Assembly: GCA_019359235.1 (NCBI GenBank)
Contig: JAHHHT010000033.1
Coordinates: 1-64,000 of the forward strand
Length of the DNA stretch: 64,000 bases
Direction: 5' to 3'
DNA from: Oscillatoria princeps RMCB-10
GTDB lineage: Bacteria > Cyanobacteriota > Cyanobacteriia > Cyanobacteriales > Oscillatoriaceae
Below are positions 27,769-36,485 of this stretch, in pieces. Position numbers and translations under genes: made by a program. The notes beneath the pieces are model-generated. The model saw only the letters and a list, made by a program, of their open reading frames with translations. It had not been told where the DNA came from and made no database searches. Position 1 is the stretch's first letter; each line of letters starts with the position of its first letter.

Positions 27769-29568
27769 CTACCGGCACCGGTAATGCTGGTAAGGAACGC
27801 CAACGCGGCGGTAGCCCTTGTCGTCGCGGGCGCAAACCGGCTGCAGGGGAGAGCTGAGGGACAGCTGCTGGGGATAGTCTGCCGGTTTCAGACCGGGCGC
27901 AACCACCCACAAGTTGAGCGGGGGAACCGGCAGATTTTCCAGCTGAGAAAGCTTTTGCCAGACGGGCTTGTATTCTGCGGCTGGCTCGCCGGCGGTGCTG
28001 TTTCTCTGCAAGAAAGCCAAGTAGGCTTGCGGGCGTTTTTCAGAATAGCGCTTGTCAATTTCTAAGGCAAAACTCAGCCCCAAAGCCACATCCTGCAAGT
28101 CGTTGTATCCGACTGCGAACACAATGGGAGATAAGGAGTCGCGCAGCACGTCGCCGGCAACTATATCGGGGAAAAATGGCTTCTTAAATACCAAGTCAGA
28201 ACCCACGAAGACGCAGCTGAGAGCGCCAACGATTAAAAGGATGAAAGGTGAGCGATCCCTGCTGACTTGTAAAACTGTTTGTGGCAGGCGCTTTAGCGCT
28301 TTCTTCTCACTTGTGACTTCTGAGTGCTGGCTGGTGACGGCTGCTTTCCAAAGACCGGCTCCCAACAGGGCGCAGACGGCTGGGTAGTAGACAAAGTGAT
28401 ACCGAAAAGCAACCGTCATGTCTTTGCGCAGCAGGTAGACGATGGCGAAGAATTCCAGCAGCACCCAGAAGGTAAAGCTCAGCAAGGTTCGGGTGGCGAG
28501 CTGAGTTTCTGGGTTCCTAGATAGCTGCTTGAGCGGTTGCCAAATGAGTCGGGCGAGCCAGATGCCAAACGCAAGCATCAGCAGCAGCGACGGAATCTGA
28601 ACCCACAGCGGCTGCTTTTCCACCGGCGCGACGATTGCCATCGTCAGCCAGGCTAGTACGGTTTGGTACAGGGGAGCGATGTTGTGTGGCGGCGGAAGCC
28701 AGCCGGTTTCTGAACGCCCCGAATGGTTCAAGAATGTCTGCAGCCACGGAATCGAGCTTATTCCAACGCCGGCAATCGCCAGATAAACGCAAAAACAAAG
28801 GTAGCCGAGGGGAAAATTTGTGCCCGCTTTTGATTGCAGATTACCCGCAGTATGCGCGTTTTTATTGAGTTGGTAAAGCAGCCCGAGAAGAGTGGCGACT
28901 TGGGCGGTGAAGGCGAGGAGGAAAAAGTAGTGAGTGTAGACACCAATGCTGTTCACAGCCACCCAGCTCAGCCAAACTGACGGTCGCAGTTTTAGGGTGC
29001 GGATGTCTTGCTGGATTTGTATTAGCAACTGCAGCGCCAGAGCGATTAGCAGCACCGGCAAAGTGTAGTGTCGGGCTTCTTGGGAAAGGTAGACGCCAAA
29101 GGGAGAGACAGCCATCACCGCAGCAGCCATCAGCCCCGCAGCCGGTGAGAAGGCGACGCGATTTAGCAAGTAAACGGCAAAAATTCCGCAGACGCCGAAA
29201 AGTGCCGGCAGAGCTCGCAAGTTCCACGCCAGAGCGTGAAATTGTTCTGCGGCGTCTCGCCCAGCCGCAAGCCAGTTCAGCCACTGGTGCGTCAAGCAAA
29301 AAAACAGCGGCGGATGGGTAGACTGGGCAGCCACCGCGCTAGCTATTTGGCTGCAACTCGCCTGCGGGTTGAGGGTAAAGATTTGCTGCAATCGGTCGAG
29401 GGGAAACAGCACATCCAGGGGTACGCTATCGTAACTGCTTCCCAGACTGAACAGAGCGGTAATCGCTTCATCCAGCCACAGGGGTTTGAAGTCAAGATGC
29501 CAGAAGCGCAGGGCTGCGCCGGCGGCGATCGCCCCAGCTAGCGCCAAGAAATGTTGGAAGCGTTGCAT
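27769..29568 (-). CDS. GT39-like integral membrane glycosyltransferase
   Basis: 599 aa multi-pass membrane protein. The N-terminus 'AALRFWHLDFKPLWLDEAIT' has the acidic Asp-Glu after the first helix that is typical of the PMT/ArnT/GT39 (GT-C fold) superfamily, where it takes part in catalysis at the lipid-linked donor. About ten hydrophobic helices follow. A soluble C-terminal part (about 500-599) ends in 'RVGVPYQHYRCR'. Such proteins transfer a sugar from a polyprenyl phosphate carrier in the periplasm. Acceptor unknown. No glycan cluster is adjacent. Confidence 0.82.
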   Translation of the reverse strand: MQRFQHFLALAGAIAAGAALRFWHLDFKPLWLDEAITALFSLGSSYDSVPLDVLFPLDRLQQIFTLNPQASCSQIASAVAAQSTHPPLFFCLTHQWLNWLAAGRDAAEQFHALAWNLRALPALFGVCGIFAVYLLNRVAFSPAAGLMAAAVMAVSPFGVYLSQEARHYTLPVLLIALALQLLIQIQQDIRTLKLRPSVWLSWVAVNSIGVYTHYFFLLAFTAQVATLLGLLYQLNKNAHTAGNLQSKAGTNFPLGYLCFCVYLAIAGVGISSIPWLQTFLNHSGRSETGWLPPPHNIAPLYQTVLAWLTMAIVAPVEKQPLWVQIPSLLLMLAFGIWLARLIWQPLKQLSRNPETQLATRTLLSFTFWVLLEFFAIVYLLRKDMTVAFRYHFVYYPAVCALLGAGLWKAAVTSQHSEVTSEKKALKRLPQTVLQVSRDRSPFILLIVGALSCVFVGSDLVFKKPFFPDIVAGDVLRDSLSPIVFAVGYNDLQDVALGLSFALEIDKRYSEKRPQAYLAFLQRNSTAGEPAAEYKPVWQKLSQLENLPVPPLNLWVVAPGLKPADYPQQLSLSSPLQPVCARDDKGYRRVGVPYQHYRCR

Positions 29569-29658
29569 ACTGTCAGGCTAGAGGCAATAGGCAGTGGGAA
29601 AGAGATAGGGAGGGAATCAGTAAAAGTTCCCTCTCGCCAATAGCCTACAGCCTGTAGC

Positions 29659-29992
29659 CTACTTTAGCAGGGTTTTTCCCAGGAAATCGGCCAATTCTGC
29701 GACTAGCCACTCTTTTTCCACCGGCGTCAGCACGCTCGCCAAAATGGCGGTTTTGCGCATGGGGCATGGGGCATGGGGCATGGGGCATAGGGCATGGGGA
29801 AGATTTTCAACAGTGCCCAGTGCTCAGTTCCCAGCGCCCAGCGCCCAGAAAAATGGCGTGCCGGTGCTGGGGAGCGGACAATCTCTCGCTCGCCGCGCAG
29901 CAGTGAACCGCGCTTCCTTGGCGGAGGCAAACCTGTCCTCAGCTGCCGGTTCGAGGGCGGTTTCCAGCCAGCCGGCAAAGTCATCGGAGATA
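29659..29992 (-). pseudogene. Relic of a Ser/Thr protein kinase C-terminus
   Basis: Two fragments on the minus strand match the end of a cyanobacterial Hanks-type kinase. The first reads 'ISDDFAGWLETALEPAAEDR' followed by FASAKEA (kinase subdomain XI). The second, after a heptamer repeat tract at about 29757-29797, reads 'LTPVEKEWLVAELADFLGKT'. Nothing of the catalytic lobes remains. The repeat tract sits exactly between the fragments. Confidence 0.6.
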
Positions 29993-30600
29993 TAGCAGTT
30001 CTAAATCATTTGTGAGAACCCTCTCTCTTTTCTTTTGTTCGCGCTCTTGGCGTATTGGCGGTTAATTAAAAAATTTTTACCGATCAATTTTAACAGCTAG
30101 ATCATGTCAACTTAAGAGCCCGTTGAATGGAATTTTTGGCGAATTGATAGAGTGTTTAATAATGAACCGCGCCTGAGCCAAGGACGCCAAGAAGAAAGAA
30201 GAAAGAGTAAGAGGGATAGTAAAATTAATGTTACGGGCAATTGACCGGAGATGATATAGGAGGCGTGCGCGGTGGAATGTGGGGTGTCACCCTTCAGGGA
30301 TTCGCCAACAGCATCATGGAATTCTCGGCTCATCAAACGTAGCCGCGCGGTTCGGCGTACCCGTTGGGCAGTCCGCCTATGCGGACTGAGAGAAGAGCAA
30401 GACTCTTCAAATCTGCCCGGTTTTGGAAGTGGCTGTTTTAACCGCCCAGTGGTAGAGACGCGACATGTCGCGTCTCTACCAGACACCAAGGCCCTTGCCG
30501 TCGCCCCAAAAAGGAGAGAAAATGAGAGAAATATGAGGCTGTAGGGGAGACTATTGCGGGGGCTCTGGGAACGAGATAAAATCAGAACAGGAGGACGCCG
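29993..30600. other. Spacer with dispersed repeats
   Basis: No gene. A diverged copy of the window-edge repeat occurs at about 30297-30395 ('ggattcgccaacagcatcat', 'cagtccgcctatgcggactg'). The 28-bp palindrome also found in the RTX gene is at 30452-30479. AGGAGG just before 30601 serves the next gene. Confidence 0.65.
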
Positions 30601-31965
30601 GTGAAAAGTAAAGTGAAACGGTACAGTTGGGTGATTGCGGGAGTTATGGCAGCCGCAATCATCCTTTCAGGGGTTGGCGAACAGGGAAATACAGCAGTGA
30701 AGGATAGCGGAAATAATTACGATATAATAGCACAGGCGGAACTGCCCTGTCAAGTGAAAGAGGAAAACACGGCAAATCCCTACTCCAACGATGCCGAAAT
30801 CGACCGGGCGGTGGCAGAGGAAATGTGCGCTCAGAAGCTGTACGGCTTAGCAATTGGCATCGTGAAAGATGGAAAAATTATCTATCTCAAGGGGTACGGC
30901 TACGAGGACTGGGAAAACAAAATCCCTGTGGGGGCGAAGAAGACGATGTTCCGCTGGGCGTCGCTGTCAAAGTCGGTGACGGGGGTGGCGGCGGTGCGAG
31001 CGGTGTTTGCCGGCGCTCTGGATTTGGATGCGGATGTGAGAAAATATGTGCCGGAGTATAAACTTCCCGCAACATACGCTTACCCGTTAGAGGATGGCAA
31101 GTTCGATATCCGACCCCTTCCCGACTCTCCCAAACCGGTCATCACTACGCGCATGCTGCTCAGCCACACTTCGGGCATTAAGAATTTCAGCAATGGGCCA
31201 AGTAAGGCGGGCACGCCGCCAGATAGTTTGGTGAACGATCCCAATGCGAATACCGGCATTTTTTGGGCGGGGAAGTATTTTTGGGACGACCCGAATCATT
31301 TGCTTTACATTCCCGGAACGAAAGAGAGCTATTCGGTTTTCGGCTACACGCTGGCTGGGATGGCGATTGAAAGAGCCGGTGAGCCGAAGACCTACTGGGA
31401 AAAAGTGCGCGACGGAATAGCGGTTCCTTTGGGGATGACACCGGCAGATTTTCCCAATCATCCGGGAGCGGGCTACCAGTCGGGCTCGTTTTTCCAGCCG
31501 GATTACGAGTGGGTGAATATCCCGCGCCGTGCGGTGGGATACCGCTACGATAAAGAGACGGGAACGTATAAGAACTCCGGGAGTGTGGATGTGAGCTGGA
31601 GGGTGCCGGCTGCCGGTTTTATTTCCACGGTGGAGAATCTGGCGCAATACTGCAACGGGTTGATGAATCGGGAAGATGTGGTTTCGGCTAAGATGAAAGA
31701 AGATTTCCTCTGGAAAGGAAGCCAACTTAGCGATGGCACCTTTATCAGCGCCAGCATGGGTTTTGGTATGGGCGAGGCTGACGGGAGAAGGCGGATTGGA
31801 GCTGTGGGAGGTCAGCAGAAGACGAGAACCCGCATGGCGATGTACCCGGATGAAGGTCTTTGTTTTGTGGTGATGACTAACTCGGAATGGGCGAAGATAG
31901 ATGATATTTTTAATGTTCTGGAAACGGCTTACCGGAATAAGAAGTTGCCCATGAATGGCGGGTAG
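30601..31965 (+). CDS. Serine beta-lactamase-like hydrolase (class C / PBP4*-like)
   Basis: 454 aa exported protein. GTG start at 30601 with AGGAGG about 7 nt upstream, and a hydrophobic signal segment at residues 9-26. The SxxK motif is S121-L-S-K124 ('RWASLSKSV'), followed by 'MLLSHTSGI', and the Tyr motif position reads 'YSVFGYTLAG' (Y-S-V where Y-S-N is usual). The C-terminal 'GAVGGQQKTRT' occupies the place of the KTG/HxG motif. Members hydrolyse peptides, esters or D-amino-acid substrates; antibiotic resistance should not be inferred. No neighbours suggest a pathway. Confidence 0.85.
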   Translation: MKSKVKRYSWVIAGVMAAAIILSGVGEQGNTAVKDSGNNYDIIAQAELPCQVKEENTANPYSNDAEIDRAVAEEMCAQKLYGLAIGIVKDGKIIYLKGYGYEDWENKIPVGAKKTMFRWASLSKSVTGVAAVRAVFAGALDLDADVRKYVPEYKLPATYAYPLEDGKFDIRPLPDSPKPVITTRMLLSHTSGIKNFSNGPSKAGTPPDSLVNDPNANTGIFWAGKYFWDDPNHLLYIPGTKESYSVFGYTLAGMAIERAGEPKTYWEKVRDGIAVPLGMTPADFPNHPGAGYQSGSFFQPDYEWVNIPRRAVGYRYDKETGTYKNSGSVDVSWRVPAAGFISTVENLAQYCNGLMNREDVVSAKMKEDFLWKGSQLSDGTFISASMGFGMGEADGRRRIGAVGGQQKTRTRMAMYPDEGLCFVVMTNSEWAKIDDIFNVLETAYRNKKLPMNGG

Positions 31966-31984
31966 TTCGTGTCCGGTGAATTAA

Positions 31985-32120
31985 CCGCACTTCCCGTCCG
32001 CCCCTCACCCCCCAACCCCCTCTCCCACAAGGGGAGAGGGGGAGTAAGAAAAAGACTGGATTTTTTCTCGCTCCCAGGCTCCGCCTGGGAGCGAGGGGTG
32101 GGAGGCTCTGCCTCCTTCTG
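31985..32120. repeat. Two dispersed repeats between convergent genes
   Basis: At about 31990-32045 there is a copy of the GC-rich 'ccccaaccccctctcccaca' / 'aggggagagggggag' hairpin family. At 32073-32116 there is a copy of the 'cccaggctccgcctggg' + 'ggaggctctgcctcc' family. They may double as a bidirectional transcription stop, but there is no clear T tract. Confidence 0.7.
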
Positions 32121-32163
32121 GTTTTCTTGGGGTGGGTTACGCAACGCTTGCCCACCCTACTTT

Positions 32164-33096
32164 CTACTTTTTGGGTTTTCTGAGCCGGTTTACGCCGTAG
32201 ACGGCACCGGCACCCAGCAGGAGATAGGGGCTGAAGACGAGTAACCAAAGGATGAAAGCAAATAAGCTAAAGGTGAATTCGCTGAGGGAATTGGTTGCCT
32301 TGCCCCAGGTTTCTTGCACCCGCAAGCCGAGGGAGGGCTGCGCCGGCGCGGCGGCAGAAATAGCAGCTTCCAGGTTTAAGTTAATCGTGGAGTATGCAAC
32401 TTGGTTGCGCAGGCTTTTCAGCTGAGCGTCGAGCCGCTCAATCGACTCGCGAATGGTGCTCAGTTCTTTGGCGGCTTTGAGGACATCGCCAACGGAGCCG
32501 GAGCGCTCCATAATTTTTAAGACCATTTCTTCGGATTTGCGCAGATTCCGCAGTCTCGCCTCGCTATCGACAAGTTGAGCGGTCACGTCTTCAACGGTGA
32601 GGGAGCGGTTCTGCACGGTGCCGAGTTTCGCCATAGCGTTAATGGCTGTTTCCAGCTTATTTTGCGGAACCCGAATCTGCAGCGAGGCGGTGGGGCGGCT
32701 GCTGGGATCTTGGGGTTTGCTATCTTGCAATCCCAGGATGTCTCCCTGCTGTTTTTGGACGATGGCGGAAATTTCTCGAATGCTCTGGTCAATGGATTTG
32801 ACAAGGAGGTTTAGCTGAGCCTTTTTGATGAGTTGGGGTTGCGATCGCGGCACTTCTGCAGCGGCTGCCTGCTGGTTAGCCGGCGCAGGTGGAGCCATTG
32901 CCGACTTCGATGCCGGTGCAGGGCTATCCATTTTCATGAAACCTACAGAATATTGGTCTGAGCCACCACCGCAACTCGGCAAAGTCAAGGCAGACAGCAG
33001 CCCGAGCAGGGTGAGCGTCAGGAGACGCTCGGTGCCGGTGTTATTGGTTTTGTTGAAGAAATGTTGCGGTTGCTTGGCTTTGAGGTGAGTGTTCAT
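32164..33096 (-). CDS. DUF4349 lipoprotein
   Basis: 310 aa. Signal peptide with lipobox 'LTLPSC' (Cys42) after a Thr/Leu-rich hydrophobic stretch, a Pro/Ala-rich linker (60-85), then the DUF4349 domain ('KKAQLNLLVKSIDQSIREIS', 'VTAQLVDSEARLRNLRKSEE'). That domain includes a long coiled coil at about 180-245. A transmembrane helix lies at about 275-297 and the end is basic. The function of DUF4349 proteins is not established. ATG at 33096 puts the lipobox at an ordinary distance. Confidence 0.85.
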   Translation of the reverse strand: MNTHLKAKQPQHFFNKTNNTGTERLLTLTLLGLLSALTLPSCGGGSDQYSVGFMKMDSPAPASKSAMAPPAPANQQAAAAEVPRSQPQLIKKAQLNLLVKSIDQSIREISAIVQKQQGDILGLQDSKPQDPSSRPTASLQIRVPQNKLETAINAMAKLGTVQNRSLTVEDVTAQLVDSEARLRNLRKSEEMVLKIMERSGSVGDVLKAAKELSTIRESIERLDAQLKSLRNQVAYSTINLNLEAAISAAAPAQPSLGLRVQETWGKATNSLSEFTFSLFAFILWLLVFSPYLLLGAGAVYGVNRLRKPKK

Positions 33097-33203
33097 GGCG
33101 GGTTTCTCCTGAGGAAATTGAGTGGGTTGTGCCCTGCTATATCTAAGTTAACCTGCCGCAGATGGGAGGGGTGCGAGTTGATACAAAAATTGAAACGGCG
33201 GCG

Positions 33204-33236
33204 AGAAACCCGGTTTCTTTAAGAAACCGGGTTTCT
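33204..33236. repeat. Paired GAAACCCGGTTTC palindromes
   Basis: Two inverted copies, 'gagaaacccggtttct' and 'aagaaaccgggtttct', with a 2-3 bp gap. Same family at 35863-35930, 37905-37940 and 57698-57731. They lie just upstream of the preferred helicase start. Confidence 0.85.
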
Positions 33237-33308
33237 GCTGCGCAAGCATGCGATCGGGTTATAAACTCAGAGTTAGTACCGGCAAAACATTCGCTCGCCA
33301 AGCCAACG

Positions 33309-35744
33309 ATGCCAAAAGATTCGGACAGGAATGGAACTCCTCCAGAAGCGGAATCGCTCTCACCGGCAGCCTTGCGGGAAGCGGCGCGGAGCTGCATCCG
33401 CGACGGACTGCGATCGGGACAGCAGCAAATGGCCGACTGGCAGGGTGGCCCGCTGGCGGTTTCGGCTGTGCCCGGTGCCGGCAAGTCCACCGGCATGGCG
33501 GCGGCGGCGGCTTTAGCGATAGCGCGTCACCAGCTGCACCCGCGCCGCCAGCTAGTCGTCGTCACCTTCACCCGCGCTGCCGCGCATAACATAAAAAGCA
33601 AAATTCGTCAATACCTGGAGAAGCTGTCTTTACCGCAAATTGGGTTTGCTGTCCACACGCTGCACGGTTTGGCGCTGAATATTGCCATCCGCCACCAGGA
33701 TCTGTCGGGTTTGAGTCTGGAGAGTGCGACGCTGGTGACGCCGAACCAGAGTCACCGGCTGGTTCGCGCCTGTGTGGAGCAGTGGATTGCAGGCAATCCG
33801 CGCCGGTATCAAATGCTGGTGGAGGGGCGGCAATTTGACGGGGAGGAGACGGAGCGGCTGCGCCGGCAGTCGGTGCTGCGCACGGATGTGCTGCCGAATC
33901 TGGCGCTGACTGTGATTCACGAGGCGAAGTCGTCGGGGCTGCAGCCGCACCAGTTGCGGGAATTGAGCGAGCTGGCAAGGGATGAGTACGAGATTCTGGC
34001 GATCGCAGCTGGGCTGTACGAGAATTACGAGAAGTTGCTGCGAACGCGCCAGTTTATCGACTACGACGACATGATTTTGGCAGCGCTGCGGGTGCTGGAG
34101 AATCAAACCGCCCGCCGGCTGGAACAAGCCAAAGTGTTTGCGGTATTTGAAGATGAGGCGCAAGATTCTACGCCGCTGCAAACGAAGCTGCTGGAAATTC
34201 TGGCGACTGACCCCGCACAGCCGCACCTCCCCCCCAATCTTATCCGAGTGGGCGACCCGAATCAAGCGATTAACTCGACGTTTACACCGGCAGATCCGAT
34301 ATATTTTCGCCAGTTTTGCAGGGAGTGCGAGGATCGAGGTCTGCTGGCGACGATGGATAGAGCCGGTCGCAGCAATCACATTATTATAGATGCGGCTAAT
34401 TTTGTTCTGGAATGGGTGAATCGGCAGTGGTTAGCGGGGAGTGGGAATCCCCCCCTCAATCCCCCGGGCGACGGAAGGGGCGAGTGGAACAGCGAACGGG
34501 CTCACCCTCACCCCCAACTCCTCTCCCATCAAGGGAGAGGGGAGAGCGGAGCCAACAGCGAGACACCTTTTCGCGACCAGAAAATTCGAGCGGTTGACGA
34601 CGGCGATCCCCAACCCGACGCCAACCCGGATCAAGTCGGTCGCGGTCTGGAAATTTACGCGCCGCGAGATATATTTCAAACTGCAGAACTGATTGGGAAG
34701 CGGGTGATTGAGCTGTTTGACGGACATCCCGACCGGTCGGCGGCGGTGCTGGTGCGGGAAAACCGGCAAGGCGAGTGGCTAGCCGGTGAGCTCAGGCGTC
34801 TGTATCAAGACAGGATTAAGGTTTATGAAGTGGGTCAGCAGGAGCGCCGGTCGCACGTGCCGGCGGAAATTATGGCGCTGCTGCAATTTCTTGACCGCCC
34901 CCACTCGCCTGACTATTTGAAAGCCGCTCTCACGGTGTTAGTCGCTCGCAAGCTGATCCCGGCGCAAGACCTCGACGCTCTCGCTATTTTACCAGAGCAG
35001 TTCCTGTATCCGGGACCCCTGGCGCAGCCGCAACCCGAGCCGGTGCTGCTGGCGCGGCGGTTTTGCTGCAGTTTGCTTCGCGCTCGCCTGGAATTGCCGA
35101 TCTATAATTTGATTTCGTTTGTGGCTTTGGCGCTGAATTACGACCAAGCAGAGCTAGCAACGGCTGACAAGTTGGCGGAAAGGGTGGCGCAGCAGACGGC
35201 TGGGAATAATTCTATGAGCGCTTTGCTGGCGGTGCTGAGTGAAATTGTCAGTTCCGAGCGGTTTGAGCCGGTAGATCCGGATGAGGCGGAGTCGATTTAC
35301 ATTCGTGCCGATCAGCTGACGATTATCACCATGCACAAGGCAAAAGGGCTGGATTGGGATTATGTTTTCCTGCCCTTTTTGCACGAGCAAACGATTCCGG
35401 GGCGTCTGTGGGTTCCGCCGCAGATGCAGTTTCTGGGGGAGTTCACGCTGGCGGAGGTGGCGAGAGCGCAAATTCGGGCCAGTTTGCACGGTCAGTATCC
35501 TTTGCCAGATGTGGGCGGTGCGTGGGAGCAAGCCGGTTATTTGAAGACGGCGGAGGAGTACCGGCTGCTGTATGTGGCGATGACGCGGGCGAAGCGCTTG
35601 CTCTGGGTTTCGGCTGCTCAGCAAGCTCCTTTTACTTGGAATAAGCCGAATAATTTGCAGCAGCAAAAACCCTGTCCTGTGGTGCCGGCGCTCAAGAACC
35701 GGTTTCCGGAGTCGGTGGTGTTTGTGCCGGCGATGTTGAGGTAG
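33309..35744 (+). CDS. UvrD/Rep-like superfamily 1 DNA helicase
   Basis: 811 aa from ATG 33309 (MPKDSDRNGT). An upstream in-frame start at 33162 would translate the palindromic repeat and is unlikely. Motif I 'VPGAGKST' (54-61), Ia 'VVTFTRAAAHNIKSKI', II 'VFEDEAQDSTPLQ' (281-286 core), III 'IRVGDPNQAINSTF', V/VI region 'TIITMHKAKGLDWDYVFLP' and 'EYRLLYVAMTRAKRLLWV'. It unwinds DNA 3' to 5' using ATP. Between motifs III and IV, residues about 378-420 contain a translated dispersed repeat ('HPHPQLLSHQGRGES') that is absent from the helicase fold. The frame is kept. No partner nuclease is adjacent. Confidence 0.9.
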   Translation: MPKDSDRNGTPPEAESLSPAALREAARSCIRDGLRSGQQQMADWQGGPLAVSAVPGAGKSTGMAAAAALAIARHQLHPRRQLVVVTFTRAAAHNIKSKIRQYLEKLSLPQIGFAVHTLHGLALNIAIRHQDLSGLSLESATLVTPNQSHRLVRACVEQWIAGNPRRYQMLVEGRQFDGEETERLRRQSVLRTDVLPNLALTVIHEAKSSGLQPHQLRELSELARDEYEILAIAAGLYENYEKLLRTRQFIDYDDMILAALRVLENQTARRLEQAKVFAVFEDEAQDSTPLQTKLLEILATDPAQPHLPPNLIRVGDPNQAINSTFTPADPIYFRQFCRECEDRGLLATMDRAGRSNHIIIDAANFVLEWVNRQWLAGSGNPPLNPPGDGRGEWNSERAHPHPQLLSHQGRGESGANSETPFRDQKIRAVDDGDPQPDANPDQVGRGLEIYAPRDIFQTAELIGKRVIELFDGHPDRSAAVLVRENRQGEWLAGELRRLYQDRIKVYEVGQQERRSHVPAEIMALLQFLDRPHSPDYLKAALTVLVARKLIPAQDLDALAILPEQFLYPGPLAQPQPEPVLLARRFCCSLLRARLELPIYNLISFVALALNYDQAELATADKLAERVAQQTAGNNSMSALLAVLSEIVSSERFEPVDPDEAESIYIRADQLTIITMHKAKGLDWDYVFLPFLHEQTIPGRLWVPPQMQFLGEFTLAEVARAQIRASLHGQYPLPDVGGAWEQAGYLKTAEEYRLLYVAMTRAKRLLWVSAAQQAPFTWNKPNNLQQQKPCPVVPALKNRFPESVVFVPAMLR
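34500..34550. repeat. GC-rich hairpin repeat inside helicase coding sequence
   Basis: 'ctcacccccaactcctctcc' then 'catcaagggagaggggag', the same family as the non-coding copies near 56797-56838 and 31990-32045. It is translated in frame within the helicase. Confidence 0.8.
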
Positions 35745-36002
35745 GTGCTATACTGAGAGCAGGCACCCAGCCGCCCGTTTAGTTTTTTGGGAGTGAAGAT
35801 TAATGATGTCTAATCTGCCGGTTCAACCAGAACCGTGAGTCGAGGGGGTTGTCTGGAGGGCTGAGAAACCGGGTTTCTGAATAAAGGTTTCTGGAGTGAG
35901 GCAAAGTGGGTCGCAGAAACCCGGTTTCTGGGGGATCTCCTAAAAGCCAGCTGCTGGTTTGGGGGTTGGGATGTTGGTATAATTAGGAGAGCCGGTCAGT
36001 TC
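35745..36002. repeat. Spacer with AAACCCGGTTT palindromes
   Basis: Copies at 35863-35879 ('gaaaccgggtttct') and 35914-35930 ('agaaacccggtttct'). No gene seen. Confidence 0.7.
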
Positions 36003-36009
36003 AGGAGGG
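36003..36009 (+). promoter_or_regulatory. Strong Shine-Dalgarno before a non-ATG start
   Basis: AGGAGGG with no ATG/GTG/TTG at a workable distance in the open frame. The in-frame codons 6-9 nt downstream are ATC (36015) and ATT (36018). Either a rare ATT start is used or an original start has mutated. Confidence 0.5.
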
Positions 36010-36017
36010 CATCAATC

Positions 36018-36485
36018 ATTTTTAGTGACAGTGCAGAAGTTGTCGAAGTTGTAGAACAGGATATAATAGATACGAGCCTGGAAGTAGGCAGCGGTTGTGA
36101 GTGGCGCGGAAGTGGAGCCGAACCCCAGTGGGACAATCCTAAATCCACCAAAGCTTATGACCATATAGCTCGCCATCATGGCCCAAAACTGAAAGCCGAT
36201 AATTTGAGAGGAAGAGCAGCAGGGACTAATACTGACCAAGGACAGTGGTTCAATGAGCTGGACTGGGTAAAGGCTGAGAAAGGGGTTCCTAAATATCCGG
36301 GCGAGTATATCATCGATTTCAAGCGTCCGATTGGGAGAGTTTATCACCCAGATGGAACGATTAGTGAAAACGTGAGCCGCGCCTTTATTCAACGAAATTA
36401 TGATGGGGCGCTAAATTCTGGCTATCCGATCCTAGATAATCTGACGCTCGTTTCATTGAAGAGAAGGAGAGACAGAAATGAGTGA
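36018..36485 (+). CDS. Orphan toxin-like C-terminal domain (polymorphic-toxin style)
   Basis: About 155 residues if translation begins at ATT 36018; the next standard start in frame is TTG 36204, which would cut off half the conserved-looking part. Visible: 'KSTKAYDHIARHHGPKLKA', 'GRAAGTNTDQGQWFNELDW', 'PGEYIIDFKRPIGRVYHPDG'. A His-rich 'HIARHHGP' followed by 'GQWF...W.KAE' is the style of RNase-type C-terminal domains of contact-dependent or Rhs-like toxins, but I cannot name a family. No delivery domain precedes it. The stop overlaps the next gene by 8 bp, as in toxin/immunity pairs. It could be a fragment of a larger toxin lost by deletion. Confidence 0.5.
   Translation: MFSDSAEVVEVVEQDIIDTSLEVGSGCEWRGSGAEPQWDNPKSTKAYDHIARHHGPKLKADNLRGRAAGTNTDQGQWFNELDWVKAEKGVPKYPGEYIIDFKRPIGRVYHPDGTISENVSRAFIQRNYDGALNSGYPILDNLTLVSLKRRRDRNE

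Noticed and set aside
30601-31965. Antibiotic-resistance beta-lactamase
   Set aside because: The protein has the fold motifs, but YSV replaces YSN and the KTG motif is unclear. Most such proteins are esterases or peptidases.
33162-33308. Upstream start of the helicase at 33162
   Set aside because: It would translate a pair of non-coding palindromic repeats. ATG 33309 gives a normal N-terminus.
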